This document shows positions 25,851-34,073 of a DNA stretch of 64,000 nt, piece after piece. A program made the position numbers and the translations under genes. Each line of letters starts with the position of its first letter. Position 1 is the stretch's first letter. The notes below the pieces were generated by a model. It was given only the letters and a program-made list of their open reading frames with translations, was not told the origin of the DNA and made no database searches. Origin of the DNA: Mucilaginibacter phenanthrenivorans (lineage in GTDB: Bacteria; Bacteroidota; Bacteroidia; Sphingobacteriales; Sphingobacteriaceae); the NCBI RefSeq assembly GCF_024721155.1, contig NZ_JAHVAP010000008.1, positions 248,001-312,000 of the forward strand, read 5' to 3'.

Positions 25851-27479
25851 CTATGCTGAAGCATATAACTCGTCCCTTTGCTTCTGTACCACATCGCTGT
25901 TGATGTATTCGTCGTAGCTCATCAGCTTGTCGATAGTGCCGCCCGGGGTTAGCTCAATGATGCGATTCGCCACAGTTTGTACCAATTCATGGTCACGTGT
26001 GGTGAACAGGATGGTACCGCGGAAGTCCCTCATGCCATTATTTAATGCCGTGATTGATTCTAGGTCAAGGTGGTTGGTTGGTTCGTCAAACATCAGCAAA
26101 TTAGCCGATTGCAGCATCATACGGCTGAACATACAGCGCATTTTCTCGCCGCCTGATAGTACGTTGCTTTTCTTCAATACTTCCTCGCCTGAGAATAACA
26201 TTCGGCCCAAGAAGCCGCGGATAAACTGGTCGTCCTTTTCGCCGGGTGAATATTCGCGCAGCCAGTCGATCAGGTTGTCATTTTTGCCTTTAAAATATTC
26301 AGCGTTATCGATAGGGATGTCGGCAGGGTTTATGGTTACGCCCCACTTAAATTCGCCTTTAAAATCTTTATCGCGGCCTGTTAAAATATTGTAGAATGCC
26401 GTAGTTGCCAAGCTATTTTGCGAGATGATGGCAATTTTATCGCCCTTATTAACCATTAGCCGGATATTGCTGAACAATACTTCGCCGTTTAATGACTTGC
26501 TAAGATTTTCAATTTGCAGGATCTGGTCGCCCGCTTCGCGGCCAAGGTTGTTGAATATAATTCCTGGATATTTACGGTTTGATGGCTGGATCTCATCAAT
26601 ATTGATCTTATCCAAAGCCTTTTTACGGCTGGTTGCCTGTTTTGACTTAGAGGCGTTGGCGCTAAACCTGCGGATAAACTCCTGTAACTCTTTTACCCTG
26701 TCTTCAGTCTTTTTATTTTGATCTGACCGTTGTTTCAAGGCCAACTGGCTCGACTCATACCAGAATGTATAGTTACCTGTATAAATCGTCATCTTGGCAA
26801 AGTCAATATCCACTACGTGGGTACAAACAGTATCTAAAAAGTGCCTGTCGTGCGATACAACCAATACAATGGCCTCATAGCCTGCCAAAAAGTCTTCCAG
26901 CCAGCTAACGGTATGGATGTCCAAATCGTTGGTAGGCTCATCAAGCAGCAAGATGTCAGGTTTACCAAAAAGGGCCTGTGCAAGTAATACGCGCACTTTT
27001 TGTGTGTTATCGAGATCTTTTACCAATTGGTAATGAAATTCCTCCTTTATCCCCAAATTACTCAATAGGGTAGCGGCATTGCTTTCGGCATTCCAGCCGT
27101 CCATCTCAGCAAATTGGTTTTCAAGTTCGCCAGCGCGTTCTCCATCTGCATCGGTAAAATCTTCCTTAAGATAGATGGCGTCCTTTTCCTTCATTACGGC
27201 GTACATCTCCTTATGACCCATCATTACAGTTTCAATAACCGTAAATTCGTCAAAAGCATAGTGGTTTTGGCTTAATACCGCCATTCTTTCGCCCGGAGTA
27301 AAAGCTACTGAGCCGCTGGTTGGATCAATTTCTCCAGATAGGATTTTTAAAAATGTAGATTTACCGGCACCGTTGGCGCCTATTATGCCATAACAATTGC
27401 CTTGCGTAAATTTAAGGTTTACGTCTTCAAATAGTGTGCGTTTACCGTAACGTAAAGATAGATTGGATACGTTGATCAT
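25851..27479 (-). CDS. ABC-F family ATPase, YbiT-like
   Basis: This 542-residue protein has two ABC domains without membrane segments. Domain 1 has an intact P-loop (GANGAGKST) and Walker B LLLDEPTNDLD, but a degenerate signature (LDNTQ). Domain 2 has a degenerate P-loop (SQNSLATTAF) and an intact LSGGEK signature with DEPTNHLD. The linker (about 240-310) is rich in Lys/Arg. ABC-F proteins act on the ribosome in translation factor or protection roles. It is a single-gene unit. Confidence 0.92.
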   Translation of the reverse strand: MINVSNLSLRYGKRTLFEDVNLKFTQGNCYGIIGANGAGKSTFLKILSGEIDPTSGSVAFTPGERMAVLSQNHYAFDEFTVIETVMMGHKEMYAVMKEKDAIYLKEDFTDADGERAGELENQFAEMDGWNAESNAATLLSNLGIKEEFHYQLVKDLDNTQKVRVLLAQALFGKPDILLLDEPTNDLDIHTVSWLEDFLAGYEAIVLVVSHDRHFLDTVCTHVVDIDFAKMTIYTGNYTFWYESSQLALKQRSDQNKKTEDRVKELQEFIRRFSANASKSKQATSRKKALDKINIDEIQPSNRKYPGIIFNNLGREAGDQILQIENLSKSLNGEVLFSNIRLMVNKGDKIAIISQNSLATTAFYNILTGRDKDFKGEFKWGVTINPADIPIDNAEYFKGKNDNLIDWLREYSPGEKDDQFIRGFLGRMLFSGEEVLKKSNVLSGGEKMRCMFSRMMLQSANLLMFDEPTNHLDLESITALNNGMRDFRGTILFTTRDHELVQTVANRIIELTPGGTIDKLMSYDEYINSDVVQKQRDELYASA

Positions 27480-27697
27480 TCTTTTCCTGTACTTTTTGCT
27501 GCAAAAGTACGTTTAATCCTCATAAATAAGTCATTTAACCATCAATTAACCCATTATTGGCATCATTTTAGCTTTGCTTATATAACAACTAATTATTAAT
27601 TAACTGTTAATAAGTTGATAACTATTTTGCACCATTAAGGAACCTGAATGCTGAACTTTACGTTTAACTAATTATAAACCAATTTTAATAAACCATT

Positions 27698-27778
27698 ATG
27701 GCACTATTAATTGCAACGCTGATTGTAGTGAACGTATTAGTTTTTGTTAGACAATTTGAGAAGAGGAAAGAATATTAA
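27698..27778 (+). CDS. Possible 26-residue single-pass membrane peptide
   Basis: ATG to TAA encodes MALLIATLIVVNVLVFVRQF followed by EKRKEY: one membrane segment and a positively charged tail. It lies in the gap between the ABC-F gene and the SRPBCC gene, on the opposite strand. A sequence resembling a sigma-54 promoter (TTGG-N10-GC, 27557-27572) lies upstream. Not recognised as a known family; could be chance. Confidence 0.35.
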   Translation: MALLIATLIVVNVLVFVRQFEKRKEY

Positions 27779-27801
27779 TCCCCCGTTGCCTTAAGAATTC
27801 T

Positions 27802-28203
27802 CTACGTTTTGCTAAATATAGAAACCAGGGTACTGGTTTCATGATCTGCCAATTTTTGTAAAGGGCCCGATGCCAGCATTTTTAGCATCATGTTAAGGTC
27901 TGCAAAAATGGTAAACAAGATTTCTGTCTGATCATTCTTTGATGACAAGCTCCATTTTAATTCAAGATTAAATGGCGGTTTTTCTGAGGGGATGATTTTT
28001 ATTTCTGTATTTATTTCCCTACTGTCTACAACAAGGCTAAGCTTTGCCATGTTTTGTATATTAAAACTTGCAGTATCATAGGTTGATACCCAATCCTGGA
28101 TGTTTTCAGGCATCAGTTGCTGATGATTGTTCATATCAGCCAGGAAGTTGTACACTTCGCCAATTGGCTTTGGAATGGTAACTTTACTTTCAAAGGTAGA
28201 CAT
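27802..28203 (-). CDS. SRPBCC-fold protein (START-like)
   Basis: This 133-residue protein shows the SRPBCC start pattern (FESKVTIPKPIGEVYNFLADMNNHQQLMP) and C-terminal helix (LKMLASGPLQKLADH). The fold binds hydrophobic ligands; the ligand is unknown. It is downstream of pyrE on the same strand, with a repeat-rich 117-base gap. Confidence 0.82.
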   Translation of the reverse strand: MSTFESKVTIPKPIGEVYNFLADMNNHQQLMPENIQDWVSTYDTASFNIQNMAKLSLVVDSREINTEIKIIPSEKPPFNLELKWSLSSKNDQTEILFTIFADLNMMLKMLASGPLQKLADHETSTLVSIFSKT

Positions 28204-28210
28204 AGAAAAA

Positions 28211-28319
28211 GTTTGCAGTTTATAGTTTGCAGTGGGCAGTAATAAATTAAAAGTTTGCAGAAAAACTTAGGCAGAAGAAAGCATTCACTGCCAACTGCCA
28301 ACCGAAAACTGCCAACTGA
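28211..28319. repeat. Intergenic imperfect hairpin of TTGCAGT/ACTGCCA words
   Basis: The left arm repeats AGTTTGCAGT words (28211-28260). The right arm repeats their approximate complement, CACTGCCAACTGCCAACC and ACTGCCAACT (28287-28319). Together they can form a long imperfect stem between the pyrE and SRPBCC genes. Confidence 0.6.
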
Positions 28320-28320
28320 T

Positions 28321-28968
28321 TTATTTCCCCCAGGTAGCAGGATTCTCGCGCCATTTTTTTAATACTTCGATGTCTGATTCGGCTATGTACTGGTTTTCGC
28401 CTGCATATTTAATCAGTGCATTATAGTTTGATAACGTTACGAACGGACAGTTTGCCTGTTTAAAATTATCAGTGGCTACATCAAAACCATAGCTAAATAT
28501 GGCAGCAAGGCCCGCTACATCATAACCGGCGTCGCGCAATGCTTCAACGGCCTGCAGGCTGCTTTTTCCAGTTGAGATCAAGTCTTCAATAACAACAATT
28601 CTTTTGCCGGCTAGTGATGAAACGTCGCCTTCAATCATACTGCCTGTACCGTGTTCCTTAGGTTTTGAACGAACGTAGATAAAAGGAAGACCAAGTTCTT
28701 GTGCAACAAGCGCTCCTTGTGGAATGCCCGCTGTGGCAACACCAGCTATGCAGCCAACTGCGCCAAATTGTTCCTGTATTGCACTGGTTAATTGCTGCCT
28801 GATGTAGGTGCGTATAGCCGGATGGGACAATGTAACGCGGTTATCGCAATAAATTGGCGATTTCCAGCCGCTTGCCCATGTAAAAGGATTGGTAGGTTGT
28901 AATTTTATTGCTTTAATTTGCAGCAGGAATTCAGCAACTTGCTGCTCTATCTCAGTTTTATTAAACAT
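28321..28968 (-). CDS. pyrE: Orotate phosphoribosyltransferase
   Basis: This 215-residue enzyme catalyses orotate + PRPP to OMP in pyrimidine synthesis. It shows the PRPP-binding motif VVIEDLISTGKSS, the substrate loop YVRSKPKEHGTGSMIEG and the N-terminal FTWASGWKSPIYCDNR typical of bacterial PyrE. Its start codon overlaps that of the divergent NUDIX gene (shared CATG), so its promoter must lie inside the NUDIX coding region or the gene is leaderless. Confidence 0.96.
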   Translation of the reverse strand: MFNKTEIEQQVAEFLLQIKAIKLQPTNPFTWASGWKSPIYCDNRVTLSHPAIRTYIRQQLTSAIQEQFGAVGCIAGVATAGIPQGALVAQELGLPFIYVRSKPKEHGTGSMIEGDVSSLAGKRIVVIEDLISTGKSSLQAVEALRDAGYDVAGLAAIFSYGFDVATDNFKQANCPFVTLSNYNALIKYAGENQYIAESDIEVLKKWRENPATWGK

Positions 28969-29593
28969 GGCCCAAAAATACAGAATTTATATTAACGAAA
29001 AAGTTATTCTGCTAACAGAATCGGAACCTAAAAAGGTACAGAATTATAAGCAGATTGATGCAGAGGCATTTGACCTGAAAATACTATACACCTGGGTTTT
29101 AAATCACCCGAGTAAGTTTTTTTATGTGCTTTGCAATAATTCAAAGGATTTTTTAAAAACAGTAACCAAAAGCGTAACCCTTATTAAGGCTGCCGGTGGC
29201 CTGGTGGAGAATGAATATGATGAATATTTATTCATCTATCGTAACAACAAATGGGACCTGCCAAAGGGTAAAATAGAGAAGCAGGAAGGAACAAAAGAGG
29301 CCGCTGTGCGAGAGGTTGAGGAGGAGTGTGGTATAAAAGTTAGCAAGCTTGATGATAGGATCTGTAAAACCTACCATTGCTATATATACAAGGGGGATGT
29401 TGTACTGAAGAAAACTTATTGGTTTAATATGCGGTGCAAGGGACAAAATAACCTAAAGCCGCAAAAGGAGGAGGGAATTACCGATGTGCGCTGGTTTAAA
29501 AAGGAAGATATAAACCCTATAGTTGAAAATACCTTTCCATCTATTATGGATGTGCTGGTAAAGGAGAAGCTTATAGAGGGAGTGAAGCACTAG
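28967..29593 (+). CDS. NUDIX hydrolase
   Basis: The start at 28967 (MAQKYRIYINEK) gives 208 residues. The C-terminal half carries a perfect Nudix box, from GKIEKQEG to REVEEECGI. The N-terminal 75 residues are an unassigned extension. The target nucleotide is unknown. Its ATG and that of pyrE on the other strand share the palindrome CATG. Confidence 0.92.
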   Translation: MAQKYRIYINEKVILLTESEPKKVQNYKQIDAEAFDLKILYTWVLNHPSKFFYVLCNNSKDFLKTVTKSVTLIKAAGGLVENEYDEYLFIYRNNKWDLPKGKIEKQEGTKEAAVREVEEECGIKVSKLDDRICKTYHCYIYKGDVVLKKTYWFNMRCKGQNNLKPQKEEGITDVRWFKKEDINPIVENTFPSIMDVLVKEKLIEGVKH

Positions 29594-29600
29594 TTTTAGA

Positions 29601-29713
29601 GGCAAGAAACAAGAGTCAAGAATTTAGAATCAATAGGTCAAGGGTCAGGAATCAAGACAGGTAGGAAAGAATATCTGTTTTAGTAATCTTGATTCTTAAT
29701 TTCTTGATTCTTG
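29601..29713. repeat. Intergenic imperfect hairpin of CAAGAATC/GATTCTTG words
   Basis: The left arm (29601-29656) repeats CAAGA.TC words; the right arm (29687-29713) reads CTTGATTCTTAATTTCTTGATTCTTG-like complements. It sits between the convergent NUDIX and coaD genes and may act as a two-way terminator. Confidence 0.55.
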
Positions 29714-29724
29714 CATCTGTATTT

Positions 29725-30186
29725 CTACAAATACGCCAGTGCTTCCTTGGGTATAAACTGGCTGACATCGCCGTTATAACGCATGATTTCGCGCACTATG
29801 CTCGAGCTGATGGATGAGTAACCCGGTTTACTCACAATAAAAATACTCTCAATTTCAGGTTCGAGTGAATGGTTCATCTGGGCGATTGCCTTTTCATATT
29901 CAAAATCGGATACGGTACGGATGCCACGGATCATATAGGCCGCACCGATGCTTTTGCAAAAATTAACAGTTAAGCCCTCATAAGCTATGATATGAATCCG
30001 GTCATCGGCCTCGAAAACTGCCCGTAGCATTTGCTCTCTTTTTTCGACGGACAATAACCCTGCCTTTGAACTGTTAACACCAATACCGATGTAAACCTTG
30101 TCGAACAACCCTACTGATCGTTTTACGATATCGACATGGGCCTTGGTAACCGGGTCAAATGATCCCGGAAAAAGAGCAATTTTCAT
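29725..30186 (-). CDS. coaD: Pantetheine-phosphate adenylyltransferase
   Basis: This 153-residue protein is the CoA pathway enzyme joining 4'-phosphopantetheine and ATP to dephospho-CoA. Family features: FPGSFDPVT, YMIRGIRTVSDFEYE, and SISSSIVREI. The nucleotidyl-transferase motif, normally TxGH, reads TKAH here, so the Gly is replaced by Ala. Length is normal. Confidence 0.95.
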   Translation of the reverse strand: MKIALFPGSFDPVTKAHVDIVKRSVGLFDKVYIGIGVNSSKAGLLSVEKREQMLRAVFEADDRIHIIAYEGLTVNFCKSIGAAYMIRGIRTVSDFEYEKAIAQMNHSLEPEIESIFIVSKPGYSSISSSIVREIMRYNGDVSQFIPKEALAYL

Positions 30187-30365
30187 TTACGGCGTGTGTT
30201 TATAAAACAAATTTATAAATCATTATTCAATATCATCAATTAATTAACATTGCTGCCATTTTTCAGTAATTTATGCGTGTTTATTTGTTAAATTGCCCTA
30301 TCTAAATCCATCACATTCGCAACTCTTAGCTTACCGTATTCGTATTAGGCATAATCTGTATCTGA

Positions 30366-31262
30366 ATGAAATATTATATAAAGCTTTTACGACCTAAGGA
30401 CTGGGCAAAAAACCTTTTTCTTTTTGTACCGCCCTTTTTCGCAAAGCATATTTTTACATTCTCAAAAATAGAACTCCTATTAGCGGGCTTTGTAGCCTTT
30501 AGTTGTGTGGCAAGCAGTATTTATATAATAAACGACTATCGCGATATTGAAGACGATCGTAAGCATCCTAAAAAATCACAACGTCCACTCGCTTCGGGCA
30601 AGGTTAAGCCCTCACATGCCATAATCATCTGCATAGCCCTTGTTTTGGCCGGATGTGGATTCGCTTACCTTGCAAATCCGGGTTTGGAATTTTTGTTCGT
30701 ATTGGGGGCTTATTTTATAGTTAATCTTGCTTATTCATTCGGGCTAAAAAATATCCCTATTCTTGATATGCTGATCCTTGCATCAGGTTTTGTGTTCAGG
30801 GTTAAAAGCGGCGCGATCATCGCACAGGTGGATAGTTCCGAGTGGTTAATTATTATGACCTTCCTGCTGGCTTTGTTTATGGCGATAGGCAAACGCCGTG
30901 ATGATTTGATCTTAAAGGAAGCATCGGGTACAGAAATGCGAAAATCAGTAAAAGGCTATAACCTGGAATACCTGAACACCATGCTTGGCCTTTTCAGCGC
31001 CATTATTATTGTTGCCTATATTAGCTACACACAGTCGCCCAAAACAATAAACAGGCTTGGGACCTATCGTTTATACTATTCAAGCGTATTTGTAATAGCC
31101 GGTATTATGCGTTATATGCAGGTGGTTTTTGTGATGAAAAACGCCGGATCACCTACTGATATCCTTTACAAGGATCGTTTTATCCAGGTAACCATTCTTT
31201 TATGGATAATTAGCGTTTACATAATTTTGTACCTGTTACCCAGAACTCCAATTTTTATTTGA
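30366..31262 (+). CDS. UbiA-family polyprenyl-phosphate phosphoribosyltransferase (DPPR synthase-like)
   Basis: This 298-residue membrane protein has about eight or nine TM segments and the Asp-rich catalytic motif NDYRDIEDDRKHP (residues 56-68) plus a second Asp site near residue 134. RPKDWAKNLFLFVPPFFAK and RPLASGKV match the decaprenyl-phosphate phosphoribosyltransferase group (Rv3806c-like), which joins PRPP to a polyprenyl phosphate. It is first in a four-gene operon; the stop and next start overlap (TGATG). Confidence 0.88.
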   Translation: MKYYIKLLRPKDWAKNLFLFVPPFFAKHIFTFSKIELLLAGFVAFSCVASSIYIINDYRDIEDDRKHPKKSQRPLASGKVKPSHAIIICIALVLAGCGFAYLANPGLEFLFVLGAYFIVNLAYSFGLKNIPILDMLILASGFVFRVKSGAIIAQVDSSEWLIIMTFLLALFMAIGKRRDDLILKEASGTEMRKSVKGYNLEYLNTMLGLFSAIIIVAYISYTQSPKTINRLGTYRLYYSSVFVIAGIMRYMQVVFVMKNAGSPTDILYKDRFIQVTILLWIISVYIILYLLPRTPIFI

Positions 31263-32599
31263 TGAACAAAAAACTGGCCAATTGGGGCAACTACCCTGTT
31301 ATAGAAGGTGACGAGGAAACTTTTGTTTTTGCTGATCAACTTGATAGGCTGATTGAAAAAGAGCAGCCTTATATCGCACGTGGAAACGGTCGCTGCTACG
31401 GAGATGCATCATTGGCTGAACGAACCATATCAACGCTTAAGTTCGATAAAATACTTTCATTCAATATAGCTGACGGCGTGTTTGAATGTCAAAGCGGGAT
31501 TACGCTTGATCAAATTCTTGCCGTAATAGTGCCTGAGGGTTGGTTTTTACCGGTAACACCGGGCACAAAATTTATTACAATAGGCGGTGCCCTTGGCAGC
31601 GATGTGCATGGGAAAAATCACCACGTAGATGGTTCAATTTCCAATCATGTTATTGAATTCGATCTTGTGCTTGAATCTGGCGAGATGATCTTGTGCTCCG
31701 CAGATAATTATCCCGATCTTTTTGAGGCAACACTTGGGGGGATGGGTTTAACAGGCGTTATAAGTCGCGTAAAATTCAGGTTAAAGAAAATTGAAACTTC
31801 GTATATAAAGCAAAAGCAAGTAAAGGCTAAAAATCTGCAGGAGTTAATAACCCTTTTTGATACTTACAAGGACTATACCTATTCGGTAGCGTGGATTGAT
31901 TGCCTTAAAAAGGGAGATGGGTTTGGCCGAAGCATTTTATTGCTTGGTGAACACGCCACTATCAACGACCTGGATGAAGGTAAAAAAGCCGACCCGCTAA
32001 AAATGCCTGGTAATAAACAAATAACTTTCCCGATAAATATGCCGTGGTGGGTACTTAATAAACTCACCGTTAAGGCCTTTAACTTTTTATATTACGGTAA
32101 GAATTTTAAAAAGGAAATTAACAATGTCGTATCATACGAGCCTTTCTTTTATCCGCTGGATAAAATTTTACATTGGAACCGTTTATACGGAAAGAAGGGT
32201 TTTGTGCAATACCAATTTGTGCTTCCTCTTGATGCCAAAGACGGACTTATTGAAATAATGCACCGCATTTCTGACGAAGGCCTGGGGTCGTTCCTGGCTG
32301 TACTAAAAGTATTTGGAAAACAGGAGAGTATGATCTCCTTTCCGAAGGAGGGCTATACTTTGGCGCTTGATTTTCCTGTGCGAAACGGCCTGTTGGAATT
32401 TCTTGATGAGCTGGACAAAATTGTGCTCAAATATAATGGCAGGCTGTATATGTCGAAAGATGCCCGGATGAAACCCGAAACGTTACAAAGTGGATATCCT
32501 GAATTGGACAGATTTAAATCTATCATAAAAAAATACAACCCTCAAGGGAAAATCAGGTCGGCGCAATCTGACCGTTTATTATTAACTGGTACTAAATAA
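31262..32599 (+). CDS. FAD-dependent oxidoreductase, DprE1-like decaprenylphosphoryl-ribose oxidase
   Basis: This 445-residue protein (start ATG at 31262, overlapping the upstream stop by one base) has the PCMH-type FAD fold: ARGNGRCYGDAS, TPGTKFITIGGALGSDVHGKNHH and an ALO-like C-terminal region. The VHGKNHH segment is characteristic of DprE1, which oxidises the C2' of polyprenylphosphoryl-ribose, the first half of epimerisation to arabinose. Confidence 0.9.
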   Translation: MNKKLANWGNYPVIEGDEETFVFADQLDRLIEKEQPYIARGNGRCYGDASLAERTISTLKFDKILSFNIADGVFECQSGITLDQILAVIVPEGWFLPVTPGTKFITIGGALGSDVHGKNHHVDGSISNHVIEFDLVLESGEMILCSADNYPDLFEATLGGMGLTGVISRVKFRLKKIETSYIKQKQVKAKNLQELITLFDTYKDYTYSVAWIDCLKKGDGFGRSILLLGEHATINDLDEGKKADPLKMPGNKQITFPINMPWWVLNKLTVKAFNFLYYGKNFKKEINNVVSYEPFFYPLDKILHWNRLYGKKGFVQYQFVLPLDAKDGLIEIMHRISDEGLGSFLAVLKVFGKQESMISFPKEGYTLALDFPVRNGLLEFLDELDKIVLKYNGRLYMSKDARMKPETLQSGYPELDRFKSIIKKYNPQGKIRSAQSDRLLLTGTK

Positions 32600-32604
32600 C
32601 ATAC

Positions 32605-33336
32605 ATGGAAACCGTACTTATACTTGGTGCAACATCAGACATCGGCATCGCGACAGCAAAGAAATTTGCATCAAGTGGCTATAATATTCAACTGGCGGCC
32701 CGTAAACCTGCAGAGCTCGATGCGGTAAAGTCTGACATTGAGATTCGTTACAAGGTTGACTGCACTATACACGCCTTTGATGCGCTGCAATTTCATTCAC
32801 ACGCTGCTTTTTTTGAACGGTTAAATCCAAAACCGGATATAACTATCTCAATTTTCGGTACCATGTACGAGGAAGATGACGCATTTAATGAATGGGACCT
32901 GACGCAAATGATGATTGACGTTAATTATACAGGCGTAGTTTCAATATTAAACATTGCTGCAAAATATTATACCGAACGTAAAACAGGATCCATCATAGGT
33001 ATTAGTTCAGTGGCGGGCGATAGGGGAAGAGCGAGCAAGCTTATTTACGGAAGTTCAAAAGCTGCGCTAACTGCGTACCTGGCCGGTCTGCGAAATAAAT
33101 GTTTTAAAGATAATGTGCATGTGATGACCGTAAAACCTGGTTTTGTTTATACCCGTATGACGGAACATTTACCACTTCCAAAGGCATTAACTTCAACACC
33201 GAACGAGGTTGCTTCTTTGGTTTACGATGCCTATGTTAAGCGAAAAAACACCATCTATGTAAAATGGTTCTGGCGTTATATTATGCTCATTATCAAAAAT
33301 ATCCCTGAGTTTCAATTTAAAAAAATGAAGCTGTAA
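32605..33336 (+). CDS. SDR-family reductase, DprE2-like
   Basis: This 243-residue SDR has the cofactor motif LGATSDIGIATAK, the catalytic Ser (ISSVAG) and YGSSK. Its position directly after the DprE1-like gene (five bases apart) and a hydrophobic C-terminus match DprE2, the NADH-dependent enzyme that reduces the 2'-keto intermediate to polyprenylphosphoryl-arabinose. Its last base is shared with the next start codon. Confidence 0.88.
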   Translation: METVLILGATSDIGIATAKKFASSGYNIQLAARKPAELDAVKSDIEIRYKVDCTIHAFDALQFHSHAAFFERLNPKPDITISIFGTMYEEDDAFNEWDLTQMMIDVNYTGVVSILNIAAKYYTERKTGSIIGISSVAGDRGRASKLIYGSSKAALTAYLAGLRNKCFKDNVHVMTVKPGFVYTRMTEHLPLPKALTSTPNEVASLVYDAYVKRKNTIYVKWFWRYIMLIIKNIPEFQFKKMKL

Positions 33337-33926
33337 TGAAAATAGCTTTTTTTGATTTCGACGGCACGATCACCACAAAGGACACCCTGCTGGAAGTGAT
33401 CAAGTATCAAAAGGGCAAGGCTGGTTTTTATACCGGCTTTTTGCTGAATGCGCCTTTTATGGTAGCGCTAAAATTGAAGTTGATCTCGAACCAGGCAGCA
33501 AAGGAGCGGATGCTTACGTATTTTTTTAAGGGGACTGATTTGAAATCCTTTCAGCAGAGTTGCGATAGTTTTATTGATAACGCATTGTCCTCCATGATCC
33601 GCCCTGGTGCGCTGGAGGAAATTGAAAGGCTTAAGGCGGAGGGGTTTGAAATTGTGGTGGTATCTGCATCGCCGGAAAATTGGATCAGGAAATGGAGTAA
33701 TGCAAACGGGCTTGGCCTGATAGCAACAAAACTTCAATCGGTTAATAATGTACTTACCGGCTGCATTGATGGCGTTAATAACAATTCGGATGAAAAGGCC
33801 GTAAGGATTAAAGCTGAATATGATCTTTCTAAATATAGCGAGATCAATTGTTATGGCGACTCAAGCGGCGACTACGCAATGCTTGTATTAGGGACGAAGG
33901 CATTCTTTAAGCCTTTCAGAAAGTAA
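33336..33926 (+). CDS. HAD-IB family phosphatase
   Basis: This 196-residue protein has motif I FFDFDGTITTKDT, motif II VVVSASPE and the late motif CYGDSSGDYAML. It belongs to the SerB-like HAD-IB group. In this operon it would fit the missing step of the arabinose pathway, removal of the 5'-phosphate from polyprenyl-phosphoryl-5-phosphoribose; in mycobacteria that step is assigned to a different family. This assignment is inference from gene order and TAATG coupling. Confidence 0.85.
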   Translation: MKIAFFDFDGTITTKDTLLEVIKYQKGKAGFYTGFLLNAPFMVALKLKLISNQAAKERMLTYFFKGTDLKSFQQSCDSFIDNALSSMIRPGALEEIERLKAEGFEIVVVSASPENWIRKWSNANGLGLIATKLQSVNNVLTGCIDGVNNNSDEKAVRIKAEYDLSKYSEINCYGDSSGDYAMLVLGTKAFFKPFRK

Positions 33927-33944
33927 TAATATTCGTGATTTGGT

Positions 33945-33967
33945 AGAGACGCGATGCTCTGCGTCTA
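33945..33967. repeat. Small hairpin repeat (AGACGC/GCGTCT) between convergent genes
   Basis: AGACGC, eight bases, GCGTCT forms a six-pair stem within TAGAGACGC...GCGTCTAA. It lies between the convergent HAD and GT-C-like genes. No T tract follows, so it is not a standard terminator. Confidence 0.45.
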
Positions 33968-34073
33968 ACCGGGAACAGGTTACCGACAGATTCCGCAGAT
34001 CGTGCTTCCAATTATTACGGCCAAATAGTATTTGCTTGCTGAGCCACCATGCACCGCGTTTCTGAGTGTCGCT

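Noticed and set aside
25851..27479. Degenerate P-loop in domain 2 and degenerate signature in domain 1 of the ABC-F protein.
   Set aside because: Partly degenerate motifs are usual in the YbiT-like branch, so this is probably not a loss of function.
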